Below, one piece after another: positions 10,577 through 22,996 of a stretch of 64,000 nucleotides of DNA. Each line of letters starts with the position of its first letter. The stretch's first letter is position 1. The notes beneath the pieces are model-generated. The model did not search any database. It was not told where the DNA came from and saw only the letters and a program-made list of their open reading frames with translations. The position numbers were made by a program, and so were the translations under genes. This stretch comes from Persicaria tinctoria (lineage: Eukaryota; Streptophyta; Magnoliopsida; Caryophyllales; Polygonaceae), in the NCBI GenBank assembly GCA_037127255.1, contig JBANSL010000008.1, forward strand, positions 37,089,373 through 37,153,372, read 5' to 3'.

Positions 10577-12211
10577 CTACGAAAGTGCATCCTTGTTAAG
10601 CATCCCAATCTCTCGTCTAATGAAGGTGAACCTGTCCTCTGCCAAAGGCTTAGTAAAAATGTCAGCCCATTGTTAATAAGTTGAAATAAACGAAATGGAC
10701 ACATCACCTTTTTCAACATGGTCTCTAATGAAATGATGCCTTACATCAATATGTTTGGTCCTTGAATGCTGAACATGATTCTTTGTAATGGAGATGGCAC
10801 TTGTATTGTCACATTTAATGGGAATGCCTTTGAGGTTGATGCCAAGATCTCGCATTTGTTGAGCTATCCAAAGGATTTGGGAGCAACAGGCTCCAACGGC
10901 TATGTATTCGGCTTCTGCAGTGGATAGAGCAACTGAGTTTTGTTTCTTTGAGTGCCAACTGATCAAGGATGCTCCTCCTATCCACCTTATAGCCTGCAAA
11001 ATCTGCATCAAAATACCCAATTAATGTGAAATCATTTTGCTTTGGGTACCATAGTCCAAGCTCCTTAGTGCCATTGAGATATCGAAAGGTCCTCTTCACA
11101 GCCACGAGGTGAGATTCTTTAGGATCAGCTTGAAACCTAGCACACATGCAAACACTAAACATGATGTCAGGTCTACTAGATGTGAGATATAGTAAAGATC
11201 TAATCATTCCTCGATACTCCTTCTGATTGACACTTTTCCCAATCTTGTCTTGATCTAGAGATAATGTTGAGCTCATGGGAGTTTTGGCTGCTTTGGATTG
11301 ATCCATCTTGGACTTCTTCAAGAGATCCTTAGTGTACTTGCTTTGGTTGACAAAGATCCCTTTATTGGATTGATGAACTTGTAATCCCAAAAAGAAGTTG
11401 AGTTCACCCATCAAGCTCATCTCAAATTCACTGCACATGATGTCAGAAAATTCCTTGCACAAAGATGTGTTTGTAGCACCAAATAATATGTCATCTATAT
11501 AAATTTGAATAACCAAAATGTCCTTTCCTTTGGTCTTGATAAAAAGAGTCTTGTCGATCAACCCCCTTTTAAAATCATTTTCTAAAAGATATTTTGACAA
11601 ACACTCATACCAAGCTCTTGGGGCTTGTTTCAAACCATAAAGCGCTTTGTCTAGTTTATAAACATGATTAGGAAATTCCAAGCTTTCAAAACCTGGGGGT
11701 TGACAAACACTCATACCAAGCTCTTGACATCCATTTGATATAACTTTATGCTCATGAAAGATGCAAATGCTAATAAAATGCGAATGGCTTCAAGCCTGGC
11801 TACGGGAGAAAAGGTCTCCTCGTAGTCAATACCTTCCTCTTGATTGTAGCCTTGAGCAACAAGCCTTGCCTTGTTCCTTACGATCTTACCATTCTCATCT
11901 AGCTTGTTTCGAAATACCCATCGTGTGCCAATGACTGATTAATGCTTTGGCCTAGGCTTCAAGGTCCAGACTTTGTTCCTTTCAAATTCGTTAAGCTCAC
12001 TTTGCATAGCAATGATCCAGTCTGGCCCTTGAAGGGCCTCATCTACCTTCTTTGGTTCAATAAGAGAAACAAACGCGTGAAAAGCACAAAGATCTTTAAG
12101 TTTAGAATGAGTTTGAACACTAGAAGTAGGGTCAGAAATGATATCCTTTAATGAGTGTGATGAGGAGTATTTGAATTTCCTTTTGCTAGTCTCAGCTCCT
12201 TGATTCGTCAC
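10577..12211 (-). pseudogene. SIRE reverse transcriptase and RNase H, broken
   Basis: Reading leftwards: the RT start (WIIAMQSELNEFERNKVW near 12040), in-frame stops around 11938, the fragment QPPGFESL, LYGLKQAPRAWYECL, the active site YIDD near 11490, then RNase H with DADFAG, STAEAEYIAVGA and the tail ADIFTKPLAEDRF. A frameshift falls between DADFAGYK and the ISWHSKKQ segment near 10960. One stop (after FISTY) lies near 10675. Around 11700-11726 the expected 'AFLNG...' motif is missing and replaced by a copied 27-bp patch. Family: Copia RVT_2. Confidence 0.88.
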
Positions 12212-12226
12212 ACCAGTAGGATTGAT

Positions 12227-13780
12227 TTATGGTACATCTGACTCCGTGGTCCTGTTAGGTTCAGTTACAACAGTTTCTGACGCTTCAACACTGTTGGATT
12301 GAACACCAAGGGCTTTGGACGAATCTTCAACACCTTGGGCCAATTCTCCAGTGTTGAGAATCTGTTCCTGCATGTTCCTCTTCTCTGTGTTCTTGGTAGC
12401 AGCATCATCACCTTCCTCGTTCTTTGCATGGATGTTAAGATCTATATCTGCAACACTTTCACTCAAAGAACCGTCATTGCATTCATCAAATATAACATGT
12501 ATACGTTCTTCAACTAACTGGGTCCTTTTATTGAAGATTATATAGGCTTTGCTACTTGTGGAGTAGCCAAGAAATATACCTTCATCACTACGCGCATCAA
12601 ATTTCCCAAGGTTATTTTTTCCATTGTTATGAACAAAACAAGTACAACCAAAGGGTTTAAAATAAGATATGAGTGGTTTGCGGCCTTTGAAAAGTTCATA
12701 AGGAGTTTTCTTTAAGATAGAACGAATAAGACAACGATTCAAAATATAGTTAGCTGTGTTAACAGCTTCAGCCCAATAGGTTTTAGGTAATGCATTTTCT
12801 AAAAGCATAGTCCTGGCCATATCCTCTAAGGTGCGGTTCTTTCGTTCCACAACCCCGTTTCGTTGAGGTGTCCTAGAAGCAGAAAAGTTATGGGAGATGC
12901 CATATTTAGCACAAAACAAATCAAACTGAAGTTGATCAAACTCCCTACCATGATCACTTCGAATTGACACTATAGGCTCGTTTCTTATAGTTTGCAACTC
13001 CTTACAATGTTTTGAAAACTCAAATAAGGCCTCTGATTTTTCTTTTGAAAATGCAACCCAAGTATATCTAGAAAAATCATCAACAACGACAAGCATGTAC
13101 TTTTTACCATTGGGAGATTTGACTCGCATAGGACCACATAAATCCATATGTAAAAGTTCAAGGGGTCTAGAAGAACTTACAACCTTTTTGGGTTTGAAAG
13201 AGCTACGTGTTTATTTACCTCGTGTGCATGCATTGCACATATCAATACCCTTGAAGTCCATCTCAGGTAGCCCTCTTACAAGCCCTTTGAACACAAGCTT
13301 CTGTAGTGTATGTGGACTCACATGACCGAGTCTCCTATGCCAGAGCTTTAGATCGTCCGTCAAAGCCTCTAGACATGTTAAGCTTCCTTGTGCCACTTGA
13401 TCAGCATTTACAGCGTATATATTGTTGTAACGATATGCAGTCAATATAACTTCACTTGTATCTTCTCTGCACACTAGACATCTTTTCTTGTTAAATATGA
13501 CATTGTTGCCACTATCACATAATTGAGAAACACTAAGCAAATTATACTTTAAACCATTAATAAGATAGACATTTTTAATACTATGGTTGGAATCACTTCC
13601 AACGCTACCAATACCAACGATGTCACATTTTCCTTTGTCACCAAGAGTGATGGTTCCCGTGGATTGCTCCTTTAGATCATGAAAGAGAGAACTCTTCCCA
13701 CTCATATGCCTTGAGCATCCACTATCAATAATCCATTTGTGCTCTTTCACCTTGGTGATCTCCTGCAAGACAAACATCAA
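12227..13780 (-). pseudogene. SIRE protease, GAG-pre-integrase and integrase
   Basis: Protease motif WIIDSGCSRHMSG lies near 13730-13690. The GAG-pre-integrase zinc region (LWHRRLGH ... CNACTRGK) follows at about 13350-13215. One nonsense codon (TAA near 13212) separates it from the integrase core. The core has MDLCGPM, then DHGREF and VVERKNRT, which supply the catalytic D,D,E triad of Copia integrases. The C-terminal GKFDARSDEGIFLGYS motif is present. Apart from the stop the domains look nearly intact. Confidence 0.88.
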
Positions 13781-15545
13781 CCTTTGTGGCTAGACCAATA
13801 AGCAAATTTGGATCCATTGTTGGGGTAAACCATATTTGGTAAAATAGTGCCTTTTGGAACCCAAACATGTGTTATCCGTTCTTTTCTCAAAAGAATAGGA
13901 AAAGTATTGTGAATGATATAGGGATCCTTTCTTCTATAGGGGCAGGTCTCTTTTACATGTCCCTTTCTAGCATAGTGGTGACATATAGGTGGTAATGTGC
14001 TGCTTCTTTAAAAACCTTGGATTGTAACCAATACCACTTTTTTTAGAGAACTTTGTTGCTCACCCAACATCCTATCAAGAGTGCCTTTGAATTTAGTAAA
14101 ACTTATGAGAGCTGTCTGTTGGTCTTGAATCTTATTATTCAAGGAGATCTTCTCGTTCTCTAAGTCATGATGCTCATTTCTTAGAGAGGAGAGATCTTGC
14201 TTGAGTTCAGATTTCTCTGAGTCAAGCATCTTGACTTTAATGTCAAGACCTGAATAAGAAGATTCAAGACTTTTGACCCTCATAGACAGATCTTCAATAG
14301 TTCTTTCCTGGTCCACAGTTCTATTGATAAGAATGTTAGTATGAGCAATAAGTTTCTCTTCATTGGCAATCATGTTAGAAAGGAATTCCGATAATACCTC
14401 TTTTGGACTTGCCATTAGTTCTCTTATACTTGCTTCAAGCTTCTCATCATGGGATTCATTTTCTGAGGCCATAAGACAGATATTGGCCTTCTCATCATCG
14501 GAGTCAGAGTCAGAATCGCTCCAAGTTGCCACCATGGCTTTCTTTTTTCATTTGTCACCCTTCTTGGACTGGCTCTTTATCTTTTGAGGGCAATCCTTCA
14601 CAAGATGATCTGTTTCACCACATTCAAAACAAGACAAAGGTTTAGTCTTTTTATCATACTTGTTGTATTGAGACTTACCTCGAAATTTAGAAGACTCTGA
14701 TCCATCCTTGCTGTTGAATTGTTTCTTCATTTTGAGAATTCGAGCAAGGTCTCTTGTGATAAGAGCAAAAGGATCATCCTCATCGTCATCGTCATCCTCA
14801 TCTTCGAAATCAGATCCATCTTTAGGCTCATCCTTCTTAGACTTGAGTGCCAAATTCTTAGTGCTTGCTGGAAGTTCTCCATCGTCTTCATTAAGGATCA
14901 TCTCATGCGTGATCAGTTTTCCAAGCAGGTCATCAAGGGGTAGAGTGGTGAGGTCATGTGCTTCCTCTATAGTTGTTACTTTAGGACCCCATTTTTCTTT
15001 TGGGAGGCACCTCAGTATCTTCCTCACTTTCTCAACGTTTGTAAAGCTCTTGCCGAGAGAGTCAAGGTTGTTGGTGATTTATGTGAATCGTGTGAACATG
15101 GCCTTGATTGACTCATCAGACTTCATTTTCAAAAGCTCATACTTTCGAAGGAAGATGCTGATCTTGGTGTCTTTCACTTAGCTAGTTCCCTCATAGGTGA
15201 CGACCAGCTTGTCCCAAATCTCTTTAGCTGACCTACAAGATGAAATACGGTTAAAATCATCAGTGCTAAGACCACAATAAAGTAAGTTAATAGCCCATAG
15301 TTTTTGGAGACGAGTTCAAGATCCGCTTGGATGTATTCAGACTCCTTTGCAACTTTGGTTCCATTTGGTCCGTCTTTCTCTAGAATCTTCGGACCATTCT
15401 CTATAATGTTCCAAAGTTCCAGATCTTGATCTATAATGAACATCTTCATCAAAGATCTTCAGTGGAGAAAGCCGTTTCCTACAAAGAGTGGTGATCTGCT
15501 TGTAGACCTTCCCTGTGCAAATCCTCCGCTTGCTTCACCAGACAT
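13781..15545 (-). pseudogene. SIRE gag with zinc knuckles and coiled coil
   Basis: ATG at 15545, only about 50 bp inside the 5' LTR. In order: an N-terminal region with stops and shifts (15174-15452), the gag segment KEKWGPKVTTIEEAHDL, an acidic stretch, a CCHC knuckle (CFECGETDHLVKDC near 14610), then after a nonsense codon a 170-residue coiled-coil region (14008-14535). A second knuckle near 13960 has lost one cysteine (CHHYARKGHVKETC). The coiled coil between two knuckles and upstream of protease is usual for SIRE-type gag. Confidence 0.82.
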
Positions 15546-15592
15546 GATAAAAAACTCACAAGATTGTTAGATCAAAAGCAGTGAGTAAAGCT

Positions 15593-16592
15593 CTAGAAGG
15601 GGGGTTGAATAGAGTATGCCGATTTTTCGCAGATAGTCTCAAGACTTTTGAAGCTCGTGCAAAACCCTTTGAGATTAGACTTAGTCTTTTCTCTGAAAAC
15701 CTTAATCACAAAGTTAAACAATCGAACCAAGTGCTGAAATAAGGTAAAGCAGTAAATAAAGGACTCGATGAGTTGTTTACGAGGATCGGCACGAACTTGG
15801 CCTACGTCCCCGCCTAGGGTTCTTCCACAACCCTAGGATTCAACCGACTTTTATTGATTCACAAGACTTAGGATCCTAGTAGCTCCCCGAGAAGCCTCTC
15901 TCCTATACAATTGCAATCTAGTAAACTCACGTTCCCTTGGAGTCCTAGACCAATCTAGAAGAGCCCCACCTCTCTATGCTATCTAGTACAATCCTCTTAC
16001 ACTTGCTGAATCAATCGCCTAATGTTCATTTCCTAAGTTACAAACTCTCGAGTATAACACTATAACTGAATATATCCTATAAGCTCACTGTGTAACTCTC
16101 AAATGCTTTTAAATGAAATAACAGACTCTTAGGACAAGCAGAGAGCACACGAAGACAGATTTCTCTTGAAGGCTTGGAGTGTATGAAAGGCTCGTGTTCA
16201 ATGTATGTGTCTTCTGTCTTCATCTTCCTTTTTCTTTATATAGAGACAAATCGGCGCCTAAGGATCTTCACCAACGGCTTGTGTAGATCATGGCTTGAGG
16301 TGGATCTTCTATCTTTGGAAACTTCGAAGGCCACAATCTTTCCGATTTGAATCTTCTCAAATTGCATCATAAGGAAGGAAAGAATGTTCGAAAATATTTC
16401 CTGAAAGGTTAGTTATATATAATAATATAATGGAAGCATATAATAACATAAAATATTATTTCGAACATACTATCATATTGAACAGGTTTTGTGTTTCATC
16501 AACACTGTAAAATCTTCAAGACCTTTGACAGAAACGAATTGTCAAAGCCTTTGAGACATATTCCGATTTTCATCAATGGAGTGGAGTTATCA
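15593..16592 (-). repeat. 5' LTR of the SIRE-type element, about 1.0 kb
   Basis: Direct repeat of the split left LTR. On the minus strand it starts TGATAACTCC (right end, 16592) and is followed on the right by the ATACT duplication. No clear initiator-tRNA primer site follows its inner end, so either the primer site has decayed or I misplace the boundary by a few bases. Confidence 0.88.
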
Positions 16593-16699
16593 ATACTTTA
16601 TTATTGTATAATTAAAAATGAGTTTCGATGAGAGTTTCGAATTGGTAAGTTATATTGAAATATTTTAGGACAATCTTAACCAACACGCCATCGCAAACT

Positions 16700-18131
16700 G
16701 ATGATCGAGGGAGAACAAGCAACTTGGAATGCAAATTTTGAAATCGATTGGCCCAACCGCCTTGGTAAAGATGTCATCAACTTGATCAAGAGAGTGGACA
16801 TGACGAACAACCAGGTCACGCTGATCAACCACCTACTCACGAACAAAATGATAGTCGGTCTTGATGTGCTTAGACCACTGATGAAATATCGGATTAGCTG
16901 AGATGAAGGTGGCGCTCAGGTTGTTAGAGAGTAGTATCGTGGCATGAGGAATGGAGACAACCACTTCCTTGAGCAGTTCCTGAAGCCAGATGAGCTCGAC
17001 TGTAGTAAAAGCAATAGCGCGGTATTCGGCCTCAGTGCTGGACCAAGCCACGACCTTCTGCTTTCGAGAGGACCAACTAATAAGATTTCCTCTGAAGTAG
17101 ATGGCAAAACCATGCTAGGATTGACAGTCATCGGATCTGAAGGCCCAACCTGCATCTGAGAAAGCCACCAAACAATGATCATGCAGATGCTGAAAGTGTA
17201 GTCCAGCTAAGAGTGTGCCCTTGAGGTAGCGAATAATTCGCTTGACGTGCATTAACTGGTAGATTCTATTAACTACATAAGTGATCTTCGTCCGATTAAT
17301 GGTAACATATTAAAGTGCACCAACAATGATGCGATACAAATGTGGGTCAGAGAACGGGTCACCATCCTTACGAAGACGAGAGCCAGGTTCAGCTGGGGAA
17401 GCAATCGGGCGAGCACCAGTCATAGCATAGCGATCCAAGATATCAGCATTGTACTTTTGCCAACTGAGGTAGAGACCAGTGGTTGAATGCTCAACCAGAA
17501 CTCCTAGGAAATAGTGTAGAGGGTCGAGGTCTTTGGGAGAGAACGTTCGATGAAGGTTGGAGACAAAGGCATCAATGAATGGGACACGGGAGCCAGTGAT
17601 GATCATATCATCAACATACACAAGAACATACACAACATGATGACCTGCCTATTTTTATGAACAAGTATATGCAACCAAAGAAGCCATGCCGAATAAAGGT
17701 TTCACGAAGCTTGTGAAACCAGGCCCGCGAAGCTTGTTTGAGGCTATATAAGGCCTTTCAGAGTCTATACACATAAGTGAGCTTGTCAAAAGCCTGAAAG
17801 CCTGGTGGTTGATCCATGTATACTATTTCAACTAGATCACCATTGAGAAATACGTTGCTAATGTCAACCTGTCTTAGGCATTAGTAACCGTTAAGCTCAT
17901 GATAAGGCGAATAGTAGTAGGCTTAATAACTTTGAATGTGTCAAAGTAATCGACAACAGCTTCTTGATTGAATCCATTTACCACCAAATGAGCCTTGTAT
18001 CGATCGATAGATCCGTCAGCCTTAGTCTTGACCCTATAAACCCATTTGCAACCAACAATGTTAGCATCAGGAGGCTTGGGAACTAGGTCCCAGGTCCCAT
18101 TAGTTATTAAGGCATCATATTCAGACTTCAT
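16700..18131 (-). pseudogene. Copia reverse transcriptase and RNase H remnants
   Basis: RT start: EYDALITNGTWDLVPKP, then GCKWVYRVKTKADGSI near 18050. The active site YVDDMIITGS lies near 17610, followed by LDPLHYFLGVLVE. RNase H remnants are SSTEAEYRAIA near 17030, HIKTDYHFVRE near 16850 and the tail VHSLDQVDDIFTKAV near 16780. Frame changes between these segments make it non-functional. Confidence 0.82.
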
Positions 18132-20110
18132 ATCATTCTACCAATGAGGTCTAGCTTTAAGGCTTGGTGGAAGAATCATGGTTCTGGGTGAGCGAGGAGA
18201 GCAAGGGGGAGCGTGTATTTAGTGGTAGTAAGAGCTTTGGGCTTCAATTTTTTGGTGTGAGCACGAGTGGTCAAGGAATGAAAGGAGGTAACTGACGGAC
18301 GAAATCATGTGGGAGCCACTGGTGCAGCCTTGGAGGGGGTGATGACGGAGAAGAAGTGAGAGATGGGGGTGTGGGTGGAGTGTCGGTGGTGCTTGAGAGC
18401 GAGCCGAAACCAAACCTAGTGGAGACCGATGGGTGTGACAAGAATGATGCCTCATGAGAGAACGAGGATGAGGACTCAGGGGAGGAGTCGGGGTTGGTAG
18501 GGGAAGCTGTCAGATCAACAGAAGGGCAACCGAGAGGGATGGGGAAGCTGCCGATGGAGCCAAGTATAAGACTCGAGGTCTCAAGAGGCGTCAACCCATG
18601 CCACATATCCCTCTCAGATCCGTTGTTCTTACTTGGAGCCTAAAAGGGAAGAGCTCTTGTGACATGGGTAAGGATTGAATCACTTATAAATCACTCACAA
18701 CATCCTTATGATATCCGATGTGGGACGGGGGTGTTACACCAGGGAGGCTGGTGAAATACCAAAGAGAGTTGTCGAGGCAGCAGGGGAGTGTGCAAAGTTA
18801 TGTGGGGCGATGGGAGAGATCGGTAAGGGAGTTGGACTAACATGGGATGATGGTGAGTCGGCAGCTCACTAAAGAAGATAGATGGGGAATATAGAAGTGA
18901 TGGAGGATTCAAGAAGGGACATAGGAGAATGTGGACTCATCAAACACAACATAGCGAGAGAAATAATATGGTCGGTGGGAGAGTGAAGACAGAGATACCC
19001 CTTGTGTGTGGTGCTATATCCTAAAAATATGCATGAAAGAGATCGAAACTCTAGTTTGGAGTGAGTTTAGAGATGCAAGAAGGGATAGCATAGGCACCCG
19101 AATGACTTTAAGAAACCTTAGTCAAGGACCTTGTTATACAGTTCTTCGAAAGGGGACTTGTAATGAAGAATAGGTGTAATTTTCATGTTGGATAGGTACA
19201 CAGATGTATGAAAGGCATATTCCCAAAATTGTTTGGGTAAATGGGCATGCGATATGAGTGCAAGACCCTTCTCAACAATGGACCGATTTCGACGCTTAGA
19301 GGTGCCATTTTTTCGGGCGTGTAGGGGCAGGACACACGACATTTTGATGAACAATTGAAACGTAGAATAAATCTGAGCTTTACTAGACAAGAAATAAATC
19401 CAAGTAAACTTGGTACAATAGCCAATGAAAGTAACATAATATTTTTTTTCTTGTCAAGGAAGACACTGGAGAGGGACCCTACACTTCCGAGTGAACAAGA
19501 TCAAATGAATTGGCAGTGGCGGAAGTGTGACTTGAAAGGGGCAAGCGATGACTCTTGCCCAACTAGCAAGACGAGCAAATTGAGGACAACTTATGTGGGA
19601 GATAGGTAAACAATGACTCGAAAGCAAGCGACGCAAAATGGACTCATGAAGATGAACAAGCTGGTGATGTCATCACTCAGCCGAGGCACGCTCACCAAGA
19701 AAGATAGATGAACAGCTAAGGTGCTCAGGTTGACGGGGAAGATAGCATAGGCCATTTTCAACGGTTATGCTTAGAAGCGTCTGACCCTGCAGGTTCTTGA
19801 TATAACACATGAATTAGCATGAAATTCAACATACGCATTCTTATCCCGACATATTTGAGAGACACTCAATAAATTTCTTGCAATTTTTTGAACAAATAGG
19901 ACGTTATTTAGTTTGAGGGACTTGGAAGCATGCGGAACAAAGAGAATAGAACGCCCTAAACAAGTAATGAGAAGGGACATATTGTTCATGGCAATTAGGT
20001 TGTTGGAGTCATTTTAGGTGGAGTGCGACTGAAAAGTGTTTAGGTCGGAAGTGACGTGATTGTTAGCCCCTGAATCAACAATCCAAGGATCGGAAATTTT
20101 GGACTTAAAA
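18132..20110 (-). pseudogene. Copia integrase and protease-region remnants
   Basis: Integrase C-terminal part: RKNGTSKRRNRSIVEKGLALI near 19300 (counterpart of the catalytic-Glu region), then FWEYAFHTSVYLSNM. The GAG-pre-integrase segment NNVLFVQKIARNLLSVSQIC lies near 19880. A serine- and proline-rich linker covers about 18200-18610. The catalytic core of integrase is too decayed to follow. Confidence 0.65.
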
Positions 20111-20159
20111 GCTACAGAGTCAGTGGCCTTAGTAGAATTATCAGAACGAGCGAGGGCCT

Positions 20160-20732
20160 CTTAAGCGAGACGGTGAGTCACGGGAAAATAAGACAGATTA
20201 AAGCGTTGAAAGCATTGAACGCCTCATGACCGGTTTTGGTGTAGATTTGGCATATCGGGCGCATCCAATCATAGCCATTGGAGGAAGGTCCGCCGACAAT
20301 AGTATATCCAGAGTGATCAGATTGGGAGCGATCAGTGGATGAGCGTCCATGACCTCATTCACGCCCGCGACCACCCTGGGTTGCAGGAACATTAACCGTG
20401 GGTTGCTCGATGTCAAGGGCTGGGCGAGAGTCTTCCTCCAGACTCTGCTCCTCTTGTAGTAGGTGACCGATAAGTTGATCCGAAGACCGCGGAACTTTGG
20501 AGACAGCAACAACAGAATGAAAGGATGAGTATTGGGAACCAAGACCGAAGAGGATGAAGGTCACAAAGTTCGAATCAAAGATGACACATAAGCTCTCAAC
20601 AAGTTCATTAGCAATAGCCCGTCTCTGCTGCACATAGTCAAGGACAGACAAATTGCCCTTCGTGAGGGTCTGGGTGGATGCCGGAGATACATCTGGCGAG
20701 CACGGGTCTGAGCGACAAACATCCGAGTTCAT
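20160..20732 (-). pseudogene. Copia gag remnant
   Basis: The segment LSVLDYVQQRRAIANELVESL with FILFGLGSQYSSFHSVV is typical of Copia gag (UBN2-type). Frame changes follow, and the N-terminus is missing beyond 20732. Confidence 0.65.
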
Positions 20733-20810
20733 AATCTAATTAAAGCTGAAAAATATATTTTATTTTAAAATCATAAAAGTTGCTAAGAGTGTACGAAAGT
20801 TTTTTTTTCC

Positions 20811-21895
20811 CGAGTCAAATAGGGGGGTTTCTCTCTCTAAGGAGAGAGAAACTCCCAAATTGTGAAACCCCGTTGTGAAACCTTTCGATGAAAACCTAGC
20901 CTCTAATGGCTATCCTATCCCCTCCAATCCATCTTCCTAGTGCTCCAATCGACCCTATGCTTGGTTGATTTTGAGTTCCCGTTCTCCGATCTCTCCATTT
21001 CGGTGGTTGATTTGTGGATCGACGTTCGTTTGGCTCCCGTCGTCGCCCTTGCTTCCGGGTGGTCGGCGCCGTCTTGGCCTGGTCTCGCCGGTTTTGGTGG
21101 CCTCCTCTATCCCCAGTCGATCTCGGCGTCTTTCTGGGTGCATTGGTGCCTCCTTTTCTTTCGATCGTGGCTCCCTACGCCTGACACGATTCTGATTTCG
21201 GGCTTGTGTCGGCCCGTTGCTTGCGCTCCCTTGGTCTCCTCCCTCTCGATCGGCGCCTGACTGCGTCCCCTCCACTCGTCGGTTTGTTGGCTGGCTGGTG
21301 GTTGGTCCGGTGCTCAGGTTGGGTTCGATCGACTGGCTCGTATCTCCCCCTGATTTGCTCTTCGGTTGTCTCTTTGGGCCCGATTGGCCCGAAGTCGGGG
21401 CCAAACCATTTCCTTTGGGCCCAAGGTTTATCCTTGGGCCCAAAGCAAGGGGAAATTAAAAAAAAGAAAGGAATATCTGTTCTGGAGAAGATTTATTTGG
21501 CGGGTTGCTACAGTGCTTGGTGTTGGGGTTTTGTGGCGCTTGAGGCTAGTGATTTTTAGAGTGGTGTTTCTTCTTATGTGTCGACGCGCGAGAGGTCGTG
21601 GACGTGATCGAAACCTGAAGGCTCGTTGACAGAGTCCAAATCTGAGGTTTCCACTTAGTTCCCCAGGGATTCCCTGCGTGCCTCTACCAACTGACGGGTG
21701 AGTTGGGTTCACTGCTCCGGTTCTTCATCATTTTGCTAGTCTTCGCATGTAACTTCACCCTTGTATTTTTTGGTGATTCCGCCTTTTTGTTGTTTATGTC
21801 TTCATCATATTTGAGGGTTTGTCCCTCGCCGATTTATTCGGCCTCTCGACCAACCGGGCCTGTCCAGTGCGTCGAATTCGTACCTAAGAAAAAAA
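20811..21895 (+). mobile_element. unclassified non-LTR retroposon with A-tail
   Basis: A GC-rich block of about 1.1 kb sits in AT-rich DNA and ends in an A-run (about 21889-21898). A similar string, AAAGTTTTTTTTTCC, precedes it (20796-20810) and follows it (21896-21911), like a target-site duplication made by LINE machinery. The 5' end has an 11-bp inverted repeat, GTTTCTCTCTC / GAGAGAGAAAC (about 20829-20853). Open frames exist on both strands, for example 20955-21443 minus, but I recognise no domain. The repeats are low-complexity, so the duplication could be chance. It may be an L1 5' leader or a retrocopy. Confidence 0.35.
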
Positions 21896-22003
21896 AAAGT
21901 TTTTTTTTTCCAGAAGCGAACACATTTTTTTTTATAGAGACTCAAAGGAACCCATACCAACTCCAAACTCCTTGTAACGATCGTACCAAACGCACCTTAA
22001 CAC

Positions 22004-22407
22004 GGATGTGGATCCTCTGGTCCACTTTGTGATCTTTTTGGCGATCCACAAAATTATTTCGAGTATAAATAAACATTGAAAAAAACTAAAAAATATATTT
22101 TTAGATTCTTTAGCCTTATATTGATGTTTATAAAATTTTATTATACAAATTCATGTTTTAGAAAATAATAAAAATTAGTTTCTTTTTTTTGGTGCAAATA
22201 AAAAATTAGTTTCTAAAATAATCGATATTTTAGTAATGTATATTTTGAAAACGTGATTTTTCATAATAAAATTTTATAAATATATTAATATAACGGTAAA
22301 AAATCTAAAAATATTTTTAATTTTTTTTTCAATATTTATTTATATCCAAAATATTTTTTTTTTTTTATGGACAGTAACTATGGAGGTGAACCAGAGGATC
22401 GACATCC
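22004..22407. mobile_element. MULE-type MITE, 404 bp, 9-bp TSD
   Basis: Terminal inverted repeats start GGATGTGGATCCTCTGG on the left and GGATGTCGATCCTCTGG on the right in reverse complement. The inverted homology extends inwards for roughly 110 bp per arm. The element is flanked by a perfect 9-bp duplication, CCTTAACAC (21995-22003 and 22408-22416). A 9-bp duplication is characteristic of Mutator-like elements. No coding sequence. Confidence 0.85.
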
Positions 22408-22416
22408 CCTTAACAC

Positions 22417-22804
22417 CTGTGTTTTTTACCTTCTCTTGGCATTATTTGCTGATTTGGATGGCCCACCGACCATTAAATTTAGTGGTACTCGTATTCATTG
22501 CTATCAGTAACATTCATCAGATGGGAACACCATTCAATATGCAGTAGGTACGCATCTTCAAAATGAATACACACTTTGAGAATTAATTAACATTTTTACT
22601 TCTATATTTACTGAATATTACTGATTAGATATTTTAAAATATTATACGATCCTTAAGAAATACTGTAAAAGGTTGAATGATTGGAAAGAAAAACTAACAT
22701 GAAAAATGAATTAATTGATCAATGAAAACAAATTTATTATCTAGAATATCTTATATTTTTCTAGTTATAATTCTCAATATTTTAAGGTTCTTGTTAGATA
22801 CAAC
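22417..22804. other. AT-rich spacer, no gene
   Basis: No recognisable feature between the MITE and the first CACGT-type word of the MULE region. Confidence 0.5.
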
Positions 22805-22808
22805 ACAA

Positions 22809-22990
22809 ATGGTACTTAAGGATTTACACGTCGTTATTAACGTGTAAATATGGTGGGTGCGATCTAAGTGCACGTCGGTCTGCATGTTGAAAGCAACGAG
22901 CAAGTCTGCACGTGACTAAGAACGTGCAAGTATGCACGTCATTAACGACGTGCAAGAATGCACATAGTCATTGACGTGCAAATTGTCCGA
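22809..22990. repeat. left CACGT word array of MULE-1
   Basis: About ten CACGT or ACGTG words occur in 180 bp, many arranged as TGCACGT...ACGTGCA pairs, for example around 22935-22955. The same words recur at 25205-25318 and 26757-26850. Confidence 0.75.
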
Positions 22991-22996
22991 TATAGG

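Larger units (their letters stand above)
3169..16592 (-). mobile_element. SIRE-type Ty1/Copia retrotransposon with nested insertions
   Basis: On the minus strand the order is 5' LTR (right), gag, coiled-coil region, protease, GAG-pre-integrase, integrase, RT, RNase H, a long 3' ORF, polypurine tract, 3' LTR (left). Copia domain order plus an extra ORF between RNase H and the 3' LTR is the hallmark of the SIRE/Maximus lineage. The element is flanked by a 5-bp duplication, ATACT, at 3164-3168 and 16593-16597. It has been hit by two solo LTRs: 3413-5393 in the 3' LTR and 7430-9260 in the 3' ORF. Several in-frame stops show it is inactive. Confidence 0.9.
16690..20732 (-). mobile_element. decayed Ty1/Copia element without recognisable LTRs
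   Basis: All Copia domains can be picked out on the minus strand in the right order, but with many stops and frame changes. The fragment is bordered on the left by the SIRE insertion and on the right by a T-rich tract and the retroposon at 20811. I could not find paired LTRs. It is clearly older than the SIRE-type and Ale-type elements. Confidence 0.78.

Noticed and set aside
20955..21443. 162-codon minus-strand frame as a gene
   Set aside because: Low-complexity, charge-biased translation of a GC-rich block; equally long frames exist on the other strand and no domain is visible.
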